NCBI GenBank assembly: GCA_944474755.1
Contig: OX104125.1
Coordinates: 49,959,346-50,023,345, forward strand
Source: Limnoperna fortunei
Taxonomy: Eukaryota > Mollusca > Bivalvia > Mytilida > Modiolidae
Reading direction: 5' to 3'
DNA length: 64,000 nucleotides
Shown piece by piece: positions 20,757 to 32,794 of this stretch (position 1 is its first letter; each line of letters begins with the position of its first letter). The notes beneath the pieces were generated by a model, which had not been told where the DNA came from, did no database searches, and worked only from the letters and a program-made list of their open reading frames with translations. Both the position numbers and the translations under genes were made by a program.

Positions 20757-21320
20757 ATTTGATTACATGAATAGAATTTTACGTGTTTTTGATTGTTCTG
20801 ATAACTACTGTTAGGTCATGTTAAATAACAACAGGGCTTAAATGGAATCAACATATAGTATATTGAACTTCATTCTGATTCGATGCATGTACACGTCTGT
20901 AACCTAAAGTGCTGTTCATAAATTTACTACGATAAAGGATAATTTGTTTGATTTTGTAAATGTGATAAAACAGTTACTGCCTTTGATATGGGGTCACTAT
21001 CGGAATTTCTCAGCCCTCAAAAATATATATTCACTTCGCCTAACGGCTCGGTGAATATGACATTTTCTCTGGTTGAGACATGCCCGATATCGACATATTT
21101 CAAGGTCAATAATTGCATATTATTGCATGAATATAATTTGGGTGTTTTTGATTGATCTACAAACTACATCGAGTCATGTTAAATGGCAACAGTACTAAAA
21201 TTGCATATAAATATGGTTTATGTACGCGTCTGTAACACAAAAAATGGACACACCTGCTGCTACGACATCCAATGATTTATTGGTTTTATTCATGTAATAG
21301 AACAGTTATTGCATTGTCAA
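20757..21320 (+). repeat. Diverged tandem duplication, ~360-bp offset
   Basis: 20757-20990 and 21120-21320 share ordered blocks: CATGAATA..ATTT, GTGTTTTTGATTG, GTCATGTTAAAT..CAACAG, TGTAC.CGTCTGTAAC and ATAGAACAGTTA.TGC-type ends. The copies are old. No coding content. Confidence 0.55.
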
Positions 21321-21784
21321 AAAGACAATCCCAATTTAGGGTACACTTAGTCATGTTAGTACGTTCAACAAAACATATTAAGTTAGACGCAGACTGGAAA
21401 CCGTACATATTACATCAAACATAGAAGTTTTGAGACATTATATAGACAAGGTATTCTTAAATTACCGATAACGAGTCCTATCGTACTTGTTACTAAACGA
21501 GCAAAAAAGACACCCCAAAAATATAGGAAAACAGGCTGAAGAATTAAATTGTGACTTGCGATAATCAAATGAGAAGACTTTGATTACCAAATTCACTTAC
21601 TGCTATACGATAATGTCAGCTTCGACGTGCTTGCCTATTTAATTGGTTCAGGAAATATATTCCGAATTTCAAGTCGAAAATATCTCTAATAGACAAATTA
21701 TATAAGAAATAACACATTTTACTATAGAAGTGAGCAGTATTCGTTTTTTTTAATGGTAATTAACACCAATTTTTAAGCATATCG
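21321..21784. other. Unique AT-rich sequence
   Basis: Nothing recognised. Confidence 0.4.
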
Positions 21785-21965
21785 TGGTGTCCAAATTTAT
21801 TGGCGGAGGAAGCCGGAGTACACGGAGACAACCCTAGTCCCTCGGTAGGAAAACTTGCAATCCTCGTCAAGACTGAAACCGAATTGAGGCTCAAACCCGC
21901 AACCTCAGACCACGTAATCAAAAGTCAGATGACTAACTACCTTAACCACTCTGCAAATGGGGCCC
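21785..21965 (-). mobile_element. Diverged SINE, minus orientation
   Basis: On the minus strand: a weakened tRNA head (GAGTGGTTAAGGTAGTTAG), B box (GCGGGTTTGAGCCTC), CAAGGATTGC, CGAGGGACTAGGGTTG and CTCCGGCTTCCTCCGCC. The 3' GTTAAAC tail is missing. The plus-strand frame over it is not a gene. Confidence 0.8.
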
Positions 21966-23542
21966 TTTGTTTGTTTTCAAATATAACGAACTCTGATTTA
22001 TATGCATTAACTCGTTTACATGAGCCGTAGACACTTTGTCAAGTGACATAGAGTTAATGTTCAAATCCGAAATCCCAAACTCTCGCGCACGAGATTTGAG
22101 TGGAGGGGGTGAAAAGGTTTTAAGAGATCTTTCTTTGATGTAATTGTATATTTAATGTGCCTTGTTTATTTATTACCTGACACTTAACTTTGATCAAAGG
22201 TAAAAATCAAAGACCAACAAAAGACCTACATAATAAGCTGGGAAAATGTAAATTAAGATTATGATTTTCATACCAAAAAAAGATTAAAAAACAGTATGTT
22301 TTAAAAAAAATATGTCTAATTCAGTAAAAATCAGTCAGTAGTAAAACTGCAAGGGCAAACAAGAGAATAATAAATATCTAAAGTCACAAAAGAGTGAATG
22401 AATTTTTATTTATTTTGAGATCTAAAAATTTGCCTGTATAACTATTTTAAAAATTCAAGTTATATTTAGATACTACTTATAGAATGAAATTTAAAATACA
22501 AAGGATCGTATATGAAGTCCTTAACATAAATTTAAAAAGCTAATCAAAATTTTGCAAAATGTAGTAATAATTCAATAAAAAAATAATTCAGTTCAGTTAA
22601 AAAATCACCAGTTTATATAAAAAAAAATCATAAAAGTTAATTATTTCATAAATGGTGTTGCAAAAATGCTGATCTTCTTCTAACATTTTTGCTGGTTTAT
22701 TTTAAAGTGTGAGAATAGTAAGTTCTTAACAATGTTTACACAAATGAATGTTAGTTTTCCGTTTGTAATTGCAAATCTGTTGAAAAAATTCTCATTAAGT
22801 GTAAAAATAATTCAATGGAAATTGTAATTTGTCGGTATCTTTTCTTTGATCTTCCGACGATGCTTGACGGAAAGACACGATAACGGTTGATCTTACCCCC
22901 TACCCCCCCCCCCCCCCAATCAAAACCCCACGGAACCACGTGACCATGGGATTTTGATATGGTCAATAGGAAAGGTGAGCAAACAGAAATAATTCCAAGA
23001 TTCAGGTCCAAAATTTTGATTGAGGCAAATGTCAACAATTATATGGCACTTGTTAAATGGAATTGCTTGGTCCTCGACTATGTGGACTATATGTACATGG
23101 AAATAAATTTATTGTAAAATGCGATCACCGGACTTCAAACCAATATTTCAGAAACATGTACAATTTATGAACAATTTATGGCATTTTACAACAGCTTAAC
23201 CTTGAAATTATGGACTATAAACTTGCGTGCAAATGCATGTAACAGACGCATTATCGCGTTTTCACTGGAATATACCCAAATATTTCTGACCAAGTAGTTT
23301 GGAAATCTTTGTCAATTACCACATAAGTGGTTTTTTTGCGATGTGGTTTAATTTTCGCTATATTCGAGGTAAAAGTTGGACCGCGAAAATAAAAAAACGC
23401 GCGAAATATTGAGACATATGATAGAGTTATTCATTATGTTTTCGGACAGCGAAAATTATACATTACGCCAAAATAAACTCACACAGTTTTTTCAGCAAAA
23501 ACGCTAAATTTTTCCCACACCAAAAATCGCTTATACAGTTTT
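21966..23542. other. AT-rich sequence with a poly-C tract
   Basis: No gene recognised. A run of about 14 C lies at about 22904-22918. Several A/T-rich stretches occur at 22300-22700. Confidence 0.45.
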
Positions 23543-23645
23543 ATTGGAGTCGAGCACACCCTGCCCGCAGCCTAAGTGTGTGTTGACAGGGGCGTTATTA
23601 ATAGTAGCTGTATACCTACCATAACCACTCGACCACAGAAGCCCC
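23543..23645 (-). mobile_element. SINE head fragment, minus orientation
   Basis: On the minus strand this begins GGGGCTTCTGTGGTCGAGTGG and ends at GCAGGGTGTGCTCGACTCC. It is the tRNA-derived head without the body. The B-box region is degraded. Confidence 0.7.
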
Positions 23646-24162
23646 AAACAGGGTAAACAATATAAATAGACAATCGTCCTTAGTAAAAACTTTTATCAAG
23701 ATTGCTACTCATCTCTTTAACGCAAACCAAAATGTAAGCCCAACCTAAGGATAAACTCCAATTCATGTCTTCAGCTCTGCTGATTTTCCATTTAAGTAAA
23801 GGAGGCCTTCATATTTGAGATCAGAGCTTAAGAAGGGGCAAAATATTAAGGAATATAAATGTTAATGTTACAACGATAATAAAATATGATATTTTTGAAA
23901 TAAAACAACAATGGTTTATACACAACAAAATAACTTTATAACTTCTTCTTAACACTAGAGATGATAACATTATATACAGATGTCCACTGTAACTCTAAGC
24001 GAGTAGACCTAATGGTGTCTACCACACATACATATGTACAGCCATACACACACAAACAACCATACGCTCAAATTGAACATACATGTATAAAAAAATCATT
24101 TGTCGTATTCTACTAGCCAATTTGTTGTATATTAGTAGCCATCTTGAAAAGAATAATAGCAA
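23646..24162. other. AT-rich sequence, nothing recognised
   Basis: Left flank of the TIR element at 24172. Nothing recognised. Confidence 0.4.
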
Positions 24163-24171
24163 GAAAACACA

Positions 24172-24647
24172 CATCCTCACAAGTCAGTGTTTCTGTGTCT
24201 ACATGTGTCCACGAAACCCCGACAAACTTAGATAGGAAATTCCCGGGCTAGAAGATTTTCGTATGACGTCAATCCTTCAAAATATCAACTAATGAAATCG
24301 CTTGAAAGAAGCAAGTGATTGGCGTTAGTCATTCTTACTCATTCTTGAGTGGTAAGAAAATGTAACGCAACTAATAAATTACACGGTAATAACAAACTAT
24401 TAACACTACTGTACAAAATACACTGATTTTCACATGGTCTATGCAACACATCCGTGTGGTTTATTTACAATCAACATCGGGATATCCCCTAACCAAGTCT
24501 TGAATGAAAGCGAGCTTTTGATTGGCTACATTAAGGTATGATGTAGCCAATCAAAATAGTGACTTCTAGCCCGGGAATTTCCTAGCTAAGTTTGTCAGGG
24601 TTTCGTGGACACACATGTAGACACAGAAACACTGACTTGTGAGGATG
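24172..24647. mobile_element. Non-autonomous TIR element, Mutator-like
   Basis: A 476-bp element bounded by long terminal inverted repeats (24172-24254 and 24563-24647, 83 and 85 bp, with one 2-bp indel and about three substitutions). The ends read CATCCTCACAAGTCAGTG. A perfect 9-bp direct repeat, GAAAACACA, flanks it at 24163-24171 and 24648-24656. Long TIRs with 9-bp duplications are the hallmark of Mutator-like elements, though other superfamilies with 8-9 bp duplications remain possible. The interior of about 310 bp has no open frame. It also holds a short inner inverted repeat (GATTGGCTACAT...ATGTAGCCAATC). It must rely on a transposase elsewhere. Confidence 0.85.
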
Positions 24648-24656
24648 GAAAACACA

Positions 24657-25135
24657 CTGAACATACCTTCCTTATGAATCCCTGATATGAAATAAAATAA
24701 CAAAAAACGAATTGGGAGAATATATTACTATTAGCTAAAAATTCTGTTTGCGAAAAAAATCAATGGCCAAATGCAATCGAAAATGTCAAATTCAGCTAAT
24801 AAAACTGCACAATACATGAAAGTATAAACAAGTTCGGCACACTCCTCCCATAACATACTCTCATAAAACAGTGAGAAATATTTGTTTTATTTATATTTCT
24901 TTATATATTTTAAAATGTACATAAATGAAAATAATATAAAACATTGTATCTATTTACAAATTTATCCATTACAACAAGTTTTGTTTAAAAAAAAGTTTCA
25001 AATGCATACTTGTGCAAATATGCTTTTGTATACGACATTAAATAATGCTGTATATTTAACGAGCTTTATGTTTACCTATTAAAACTGATTTATTGCAGAT
25101 CAACATTGATATACACGAAAATCTGTTGCAGTTAT
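24657..25135. other. AT-rich sequence, nothing recognised
   Basis: The 66-codon frame at 24882-25082 is AT-biased and without family resemblance. Confidence 0.4.
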
Positions 25136-25140
25136 TACTA

Positions 25141-27237
25141 TAATGTACAGGTAACATCCTTACCTGACAGTGACCTTGGTACTGTAATGTACAGGTGACA
25201 TCCTTACCTGACAGTGGCCTTGGTACTGTAATGTACTGGGGACATCCTTACCTGACAGTGGCCTTGGTACTGTAATGTACAGGTGACATCCTTACCTGAC
25301 AGTGACCTTGGTACTGTAATGTATAGGCGACAGCCTTACCTGACAGTGGCCTTGGTACTGTAATGTATAGGCGACAGCCTTACCTGACAGTGGCCTTGGT
25401 ACTGTAATGTACAGGTGACATCCTTACTTGACAGTGGCCTTGGTACTGTAATGTACAGGTGACATCCTTACCTGACAGTGGCCTCGGTATTGTAATGTAC
25501 AGGTGACAGCATTACTTGACAGTGGCCTCGGTACGGTAATGTACAGGTGACATCATTACCTGACAGTGGCCTCGGTACTGTAATGTACAGATGACAGCCT
25601 TACCTGACAGTGGCTTTGGTACTATAATGTACAGGTGACATTCGTACCTGACAGTGGCTTCGGAACTATAATGTACAAGTGAGATCCTTACTTGACAATG
25701 GCTAGGGAATTGTCATGTACAGGTGACAGCCTTACCTGACAGTGGCCTCGGTACTGTAATGTACAGGTGACATCCTTAATTGACAATGACCAGGGAACTG
25801 TAATGTACAGGTGACAACCTTACCTGACAGTGGCCTCGGTACTGTAATGTACAGGTAACAGCTTTATCTTACAATTGCCTATATACTGAAATGTACAGGT
25901 GACATCATAACCTGACAATGGCCTCGGTAGTGTAATGTACAGGTGACAGCCTTACTTGACAATGGCCTCGGTACTGTAATGTACAGGTGACATTCTTACC
26001 TGACCGTGGCCTTGGTATTAAAATGTACAGGTAACATCCTTACCTGAAAATGGCCTCGGTACTGTAATGTACAGATAACATCCTTACCTGACAATAGCCT
26101 CGGTACTGTAATGTACAGGTGACAGCCTTACCTGACAGTGTCCTCTCTACTGTAATGTACAGGTGACATCCTTATCTGGCAATGGCCTCGGTACTGTAAT
26201 GTACAGGTGACAGGGTTACCTGACAGTGGCCTCAGGACTGTAATGTACAGGTGACATCTTTACTTGACAACGGCCTTGGTATTTTAATGTACACGTAACA
26301 GCCTTACCTGACAATGACCTCGGTACTGTAATGTACAGGTGACAGCATTACCTGACAGTAGCCTCTGTACTGTAATGTACAGGTGACATCCTTATCTGAC
26401 AATGGCCTCAGTACTGTAATGTACAGGTGACATTCTTACCCGACAGTGGCCTCTGTACTGTAATGTACAGGTGACATCCTTATCTGACAATGGCCTCAGT
26501 ACTGTATTGTATAGGTGACATTCTTACTTGACAGTGGCCTTGGAACTGTAATGTACAGGTGACATTCTTACTTGACAATGGCCTAGGTACTGTATTGTAT
26601 AGGTAACATCTTTACTTGACAATGACCTCGGTATTGTATTGTACAGGTGACAGCCTTACCTGACAATGGCCTCGGTACTGTAATGTGTAGGTAACAGCAT
26701 TACTTGACAATGGCCTCGATACTGTAATGTACAGGTAACAGCATTACTTGACAATGGCCTCGATACTGTAATGTACAGTTGACATCATTACCTGACAATG
26801 GCCTCGGTACTGTAATGTACAGGTGACATCCTTACCTGACAATGGCTTCGGTACTGTAATGTACAGGTGACATTCTTACCTGACAATGGCCTCGATACTG
26901 TAATGTACAGATGACATCATTACCTGACAATGGCCTCTGTACTGTAATGTACAGGTGACATCCTTACCTGACAATGGCTTCGGTACTGTAATGTACAGGT
27001 GACATTCTTACCTGACAGTGGCCTTGGTACTAAAATGTACAGGTAACATCCATACCTGACAATGGCCTCGGTACTGTAATGTACAGGTGACAGCCTTACC
27101 TGACAGTAGCCTCTGTACCGAATGTACAGGTGACTTCCTCACCTGACAGTGTCCTCTGTACTGTTTTGTACAGGTGACATACTTACCTGACAGTGTCCTC
27201 GGTACTGCAATGTACAGGTGACACCCTTACCTGACCG
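25141..27237. repeat. 44-bp minisatellite, ~47 copies
   Basis: A head-to-tail 44-bp unit of the form TGTAATGTACAGGTGACATC, CTTACCTGACAGTGGCC, TTGGTAC. Variants include GACATCC/GACAGCC, CAGTGG/CAATGG and CTTGG/CTCGG. Each unit holds the inverted pair CAGGT-N9-ACCTG. On the minus strand each unit carries CAGGTAAGG, a consensus 5' splice-site word. The left end is more homogeneous than the middle. Confidence 0.97.
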
Positions 27238-28180
27238 TGCTTTTGGGGGCATAACATCTATACTTAGGTAGCAAGATACGGTTTTGTTTTCCTGCTTGGA
27301 AATGGATCTAAATAAACAAATATATATGTCATATTGTGCTCTTCTGTTAGGCGTTAAAGTGTCAGAATTTTTCAAATGAAGGTAAATGCTAAGGATTTGT
27401 CCGATTTTCTCACTTGAAACAGCTGATTTTATCAATGATTTGATAAAAATCTTATCAAATTACCATGAAACTGAAAATGCAGGACACAAATTTAATATAT
27501 GTACAACATTTCCAGTACAATTGGATCCATGAAAAAATGTCACACATGTTTTTATTTGACAAAACAAGACCACGATCTCTGTTGATGCAAAAAACCGTAT
27601 ATTGCATCCTTAGGTACAACAAATCCATGTTTGAGAATACTTATTGACGATTTCCAAAATCTTGCGTATGGGATTTATCGAGAATGAAGCTTGAACCTGG
27701 ACGTCAAGTCACTACATTAATATTACATATTTTAAATGTATATAATAATTTGTTTTGTTTTAATGCTCGGTTCAATTACAGTAAATGTCATTTAGATTAT
27801 ATTCAGTTTAGTATAAACATTATATTTTATAATATTTCCTAAGTTGTTTTTATTAAAATACGTCTCTTCAGTGTCGAATATTTGCTAATTCACGAATCTT
27901 TATTATCACAGCGTTTAAAATTCATGGTTTATACAAGTATAAAGAAATGAGAATCTGTTAGAGTTAATTTCATACTTATTGCTGAAACAAAATCTGTATG
28001 TTTTAACATGTATTATTGCTAAAAGTTTTCCATATTCGTTGAGTTATTGGTCTGCGGCTAGCCATATTGGACTGAAGGGAAGCCGAGCCATGCCTAGACG
28101 AGGACCAATTACTCAGCCAATACGAAAACTCTACACAGTTACATCGTGTTTGACAAAGTATGTCAATATGTAATAACTGG
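27238..28180. other. AT-rich sequence between minisatellites
   Basis: No gene recognised. The short plus frames at 27465-27647 and 27979-28173 have no recognisable features. Confidence 0.45.
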
Positions 28181-28182
28181 AT

Positions 28183-28525
28183 CCAAAACTAGGCCAATAC
28201 CTGATATTGACATACATTAGTAATTGCTACTGGGCTAATACCTGATATTGACATACATTAGTAATTGATACTGGGCCAATACCTGATATTGACATACATT
28301 AGTAATTGATACTGGGCCAATACCTGATATTGACATACATTAGTAATTGGTACTGGGCTAATACCTGATATTGACATACATTAGTAATTGATACTGGGCC
28401 AATACCTGATATTGACATACATTAGTAATTGCTACTGGGCTAATACCTGATATTGACGTACATTAGTAATTGATACTGGGCCAATACCTGATATTGACAT
28501 ACATTAGTAATTGGTACTGGCCCAA
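28183..28525. repeat. 41-bp minisatellite, ~8 copies
   Basis: The unit contains CTGGGCCAATACCTGATATT and GACATACATTAGTAATTGATA. Copies are nearly identical, with GGGCCAAT/GGGCTAAT and TGATA/TGCTA/TGGTA alternation. The array ends almost against a SINE. Confidence 0.95.
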
Positions 28526-28549
28526 TACGGCATATTGGTGAACAAGGTA

Positions 28550-28789
28550 TTTTAGTCACTTTCAGCAATTTTTCAGCTATATCATGGCGTCCAGTTTTTA
28601 TTGGGGGAGGAAGCCGCAGTACCCGGAGAAAACCCCCGACCTGCGGTAGGAAAACTGGCAATCCTTGTCAATTAAGATTGGAGTCGAGTACACCCTGCCT
28701 GCAGTGAGAATCGAACCCACAATCTCAGTGTTGACAGACCACGTGATCAATAGTAGAAGAACTACCTTGACGACTCGGCCACCGAGGCC
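28550..28789 (-). mobile_element. Nearly complete SINE, minus orientation
   Basis: On the minus strand: GGCCTCGGTGGCCGAGTCG head, B box GTGGGTTCGATTCTC, GGGTGTACTCGACTCC, AATTGACAAGGATTGCC, CTCCGGGTACTGCGGC, AATAAAAACTGGACGCC, then CTGAAAGTGACTAAAATACC instead of the usual GTTAAACACC end. The tail has diverged or was replaced. Confidence 0.9.
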
Positions 28790-28989
28790 TCTTTAAGAAA
28801 TTAGATTAATGTTGAACGTTTCTCAATTTAAAGAGTATATATAATGAAATTCTATCATTTTTTATTTTAATTTCCAAAAAACTGATAGGGTTTTCCGTAC
28901 CAGTAATTTAAAGTTGTACGTAGGCTTGCTACGCCTATGACGTCACATAATATCGGCACAACATAATGTAATGATCGAGCAACAACAGT

Positions 28990-29239
28990 AAAAGTAACCG
29001 AGCGTAAAATGATGTAACTACAGTATATAACAACGAACCACGACATATACATTTGTAATGACGACACCACACTATATATAGTTACATGTATGTAACCAGT
29101 TGTTTACTCGCGTCACATGAAATCACAATATATTACTATGGAGCCTCATTAAATAATGACGGACTCATATTAATGTTCACAGCAGGTATTGATGAAACAT
29201 CAGCATCAAATGATGGGGCTAAGTCAAATAAAGAAGGAA
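28990..29239. repeat. Degenerate zone of the 21-bp CCAC/ATAATGA repeat
   Basis: Scattered units such as GTAACTACAGTATATAAC, ACCACGACATATAC and ACCACACTATATATAG show the same word order as the arrays to the right, but with large divergence. It reads as the old edge of the same tandem family. Confidence 0.5.
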
Positions 29240-29485
29240 CCACAGTATATAGTGACGACTCCACACCATATCATTAGGAACCACAGTATATAGTGACGAC
29301 TCCCCACCATATCATTAGGAACCACAGTATATAGTGACGACTCCACACCATATCATTAGGAACCACAGTATATAGTGACGACTCCACACCATATCATTAG
29401 GAACCACAGTATATAGTGACGACTCCACACCATATCATTAGGAACCATAGTATATAGTGACGACTCCACACCATATCATTAGGAA
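29240..29485. repeat. 41-bp tandem repeat, 6 copies
   Basis: Six nearly identical units starting at 29240, 29281, 29322, 29363, 29404 and 29445. Each contains CCACAGTATATAGTGACG and ACTCCACACCATATCATTAG. The unit is a dimer of two about 20-bp halves, both related to the 21-bp unit that follows. Confidence 0.95.
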
Positions 29486-29489
29486 ACCA

Positions 29490-30345
29490 CAATATATAAT
29501 AAGGCACTCACAGCAAATAATGTTGAAACTACAGGATGTAATAAGGGAGCAAGACAAAGATAATGGAACCACTGCATATAATGAAGGAACCATGGCATAT
29601 AATGATGAACCTCAACATATAATAATGTAACCACGGCATATAATGATGGAACCACAATATATAATAATAAAACCACAACTTATGACGAAACCACTGCGAA
29701 TAATGATAAAACCACAGCATTTAATGATGTAACCACTGCATATAATGATGGAACCACGGCATACAATGATGGAACCACGACATATAATGATGGAAGCACG
29801 ACATATAATGATGGAACCACGGCATACAATGATGGAACCACGGCATATAATGATGGAACCACGGCATATAATGATGGAACCACGGCATACAATGATGGAA
29901 CCACGGCATACAATGATGAAACCACGGCATATAATGATGGAACCACGGCATACAATGATGAAACCACGGCATACAATGATGAAACCACGGCATACAATGA
30001 TGGAACCACGGCATACAATGATGAAACCACGGCATATAATGATGGAACCACGGCATACAATGATGGAACCACGGCATACAATGATGGAACCACGGCATAT
30101 AATGAAGGAAGCACACCATATAATTATGGAACCACAATATATAATGATGGAACCACATCATTTATTGATAGAAAAACAACACATAATAATGGAACCACAT
30201 GTATATAATTGATGTAACCATGGAATATAATAATGGAAACACGCATAAAATGATGGAACCACAACATATAATAATGGAACCATATTTTATAATATTGAAA
30301 CCACATCATATAATGATGGAACCACGGCATACAATGATGCAAATA
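29490..30345. repeat. 21-bp minisatellite, ~40 copies
   Basis: A unit of the form GGAACCACGGCATACAATGAT. The centre (29720-30110) is homogeneous with GGCATACA/GGCATATA subtypes. The edges are degenerate. Because 21 is divisible by three, frames on both strands stay open (HHCMPWF-type and SLYAVVP-type peptides). These are not genes. Confidence 0.95.
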
Positions 30346-30442
30346 CAGTTGGTTTCAACGAAATAAACGTCCGTTAAAGCAACACACTTTCATCGCCGAT
30401 ATTCTAGTGTACTAGACATATAGGGAACCACAGCATAATGGA

Positions 30443-30634
30443 CTGTTTGTTTTAATGGTGTCTAACGCACCTTCATCAATTTATCAGCTATATCAGGGCG
30501 TCCAGTTTTTATTGAGAAGGAAGCCGGAGTATCCGGAGAAAACACTCTGCCTCCAGAGAGAATAGAATGCGCAACCTTTGTGTCGGCAGGCATGTGATTA
30601 ATAGAAGACCAACTTACATAACCACTCGGCCACT
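30443..30634 (-). mobile_element. SINE inserted in the 21-bp repeat, minus orientation
   Basis: On the minus strand: GGCCGAGTGGTTATG head, a degraded B box, CTCCGGATACTCCGGC, AATAAAAACTGGACGCC, ATATAGCTGATAAATTG and GTTAGACACCATT with an AAAACAAACA tail. Diverged 21-bp repeat units (TATAATGATGGAACCA) continue on its right at 30635-30710, so it landed in an existing array. Confidence 0.8.
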
Positions 30635-30715
30635 TATAATGATGGAACCAAAACATAAAATAATACAACCACAACATATGATTGAACCACGGCATAGTAT
30701 GATGGATTCACGGTA
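30635..30715. repeat. 21-bp repeat, distal remnant
   Basis: Four or so degenerate units (GATGGAACCAAAACATAAAA, ATACAACCACAACATATG) beyond the SINE. Confidence 0.75.
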
Positions 30716-30744
30716 TGTGAAATTAATAATTTAACAAACTGTAT

Positions 30745-31054
30745 CATTTTAAAATTATTCAATAGCAAATCCCCCACCATACTAAAGCTATTTGCTAATT
30801 TTATACAAGAATGCCTACAAAGTAGGCAAAATAAACTTGAAAGGGGATAATTTATTGAATTTCCTTACTTTTTCTACTACAAACGTCTAATTTCAACATT
30901 GTATGACTATTATAATAATTGTAACATGAATTTTATTCTTTCCACTGTCATTCCCAACTATTATTGTCTTTTGTAGCTTATAGTTCACTACTTTGGCAAT
31001 GACCATTTATTGTAAATGTGTTTCGCTAATAAATATTATTATTATTATTATTAT
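30745..31054 (+). mobile_element. LINE 3'-end fragment with (ATT)n tail
   Basis: An AT-rich non-coding segment ending in TTATTGTAAATGTGTTTCGC, TAATAAATATTATT and an (ATT)n tract at 31026-31053. The order of a spacer, a conserved 3' motif and a short ATT tail is typical of 5'-truncated CR1/L2-like LINE insertions in molluscs. No RT remains. The assignment is from the general pattern. Confidence 0.45.
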
Positions 31055-31390
31055 TGTGATGTTCGACAACTGTATACAAGTACTATTTTCAACGGAATTT
31101 AAAACAAAACATTATCTAAGAGATAGTTTTTCAAAGTGTTTTTAAAGTACAGCGTTTACACGATGTGATAACATATTGCGTTGGCGTATTAATTTAATTC
31201 TACACCATGTTCAAAGAGCGTGAAGAGATTGACAATTGACACATAAATTCCCACTTTATGCACGTCAGATTAACTTCCCAACATAAAAATTTTTTTCCCG
31301 CGTTTCGATAGTAAGAGGGAAAATTTTGTATTTACGGTACATAGGTACTAATTTTTATTTGGCGTAGTAATCGAGTAGACCGGGAAAATT
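31055..31390. other. AT-rich sequence
   Basis: No feature recognised between the LINE end and the 39-bp array. Confidence 0.4.
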
Positions 31391-31392
31391 AA

Positions 31393-32316
31393 TGTGGTCA
31401 GTTATATGGTAATCAGTGTTAGACCTATTTATGTGGTCAGTTATATGGTAATCAGTATTAGACCTGTTTATGTGGTCAGTTATATAGTAATCAGTATTAG
31501 ACCCGTTTATGTGGTCAGTTATATGGTAATCAGTGTTAGACCTATTTGTGGTCAGTTGTATGATAAACAGTATTAAACCTGTTTATGTGGTCAGTTGTAT
31601 GATAATCAGTGTAAGACCTATTTATGTGGTCAGTTGTATGGTAATCAGTATTAAATCTGTTTATGTGGTCAGTTGTATGGTAATCAGTATTAGACCTGTT
31701 AATTTCGTCATGTGTATGGTAATCAGTATTAGACCTGTTTATGTGGTCAGTTATATGGTAATCAGTATTCGACCTGTTTATATGGTCAGCTGTATGGTAA
31801 TCAGTATTAGACCTGTTTATATGGTCAGTTGTTTGGTAATCAGTATTAGACCTGTTTATGTGGTCACTTATATGGCAATCAGTACAAGACCTGTTTATGT
31901 GGTCAGTTATATGGTAATCAGTATTAGACCTGTTGATGTGGTCAGTTGTATGGTAATCAGTAATAGACCTGTATATGGTCAGTTGTATGGTAATCAGTAT
32001 TAGACCTGTTTCTGTGGTCAGTTATATGGTAATCAGTATAAGACCTGTTTATGTGGTCCGTTGTATGGTAATCAGTATTAGACCTGTTTATGTGGTCAGT
32101 TGTATGGTAATCAGTATTAGACCTGTTTATGTGGTCAGTTGTATGGTAATCAGTATTAGACCTGTTGATGTTTTCAGTTGTATGGTAATCAGTATTAGAC
32201 CTTTTTGTGTGGTCAGTTGTATGGTAATCAGTATTAGACCTGTTGTGTGGTCAGTTGTATGGTAAGCAGTATTAGACCTGTTGATGTGGTCAGTTTTATG
32301 GTAATCAATAATAGGT
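31393..32316. repeat. 39-bp minisatellite, ~24 copies
   Basis: The unit contains TGTGGTCAGTTGTATGGTAA and TCAGTATTAGACCTGTTTA. Variation includes TTATATGG/TTGTATGG and GTTTATG/GTTGATG, plus two short deletions near 31550 and 31972. The period divides by three, so plus-strand frames (VVSCMVISIRPVY-type) are artefacts. Some adjoining non-repeat codons to 32606 have no recognisable product. Confidence 0.95.
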
Positions 32317-32784
32317 TCTTACATATGTTTCTGGGAAAGACTGGGGCATCTTCCATGAAAGATAAATGTGTATGTCTTTTCGTGAGTGGAGCTCAGCAGA
32401 AGCAAAAAATAATGAGTGGAACATCACTTGTTTTCCTAGAAACTTATGAAAATACCTATTTCTTCTTTAAACCAACGTTTACATTGCGATATCCTATACA
32501 CTCTTCACTGTTTTATATCCCACATCCCATCACCTGCAACAAGGACGTTAAACAAGAATTTTGGTATGCTACAATAATAACATTCTTGTTTCAGATGTTT
32601 TGTTAAGATGAAGAAGATGAGTCACCTCTCACAAACACATGTCACTTCGCAAATGTTATAGAAGCTTGTGACATGATATCATAGGACACATAAACATTTC
32701 ATTCTAACACATGTCCTCTCACCAAGTCAAAAGTCACCTAAAAAGATATAATTTACATCACAGGTATCTCAAGGACACATGTCA
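32317..32784. other. Unique sequence between arrays
   Basis: No supported gene. A plus frame continues from the repeat to 32606. The section 32620-32784 contains loose CACATGTC words that foreshadow the next array. Confidence 0.4.
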
Positions 32785-32794
32785 TCTCTCACAT

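Noticed and set aside
17930..21085. Dispersed repeat pair around CGCCTAACG (17960-18010 and 21035-21082)
   Set aside because: Only short blocks match (TTCGC..GCCTAACG, TCTC.G.TGA.AC). By eye it is too weak to separate from chance in AT-rich DNA.
25141..27237. CRISPR-like array
   Set aside because: Units are contiguous 44-bp repeats with no unique spacers, in clearly eukaryotic DNA and without cas genes.
29680..30212. Histidine/tryptophan-rich or Met-Glu-Pro-Arg-His repeat proteins
   Set aside because: These are translations of the 21-bp minisatellite in several frames on both strands.
31394..32265. Repetitive membrane-like protein (VVSCMVISIRPVY)
   Set aside because: The 39-bp minisatellite period divides by three. 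The frame is interrupted by short deletions and has no other support.
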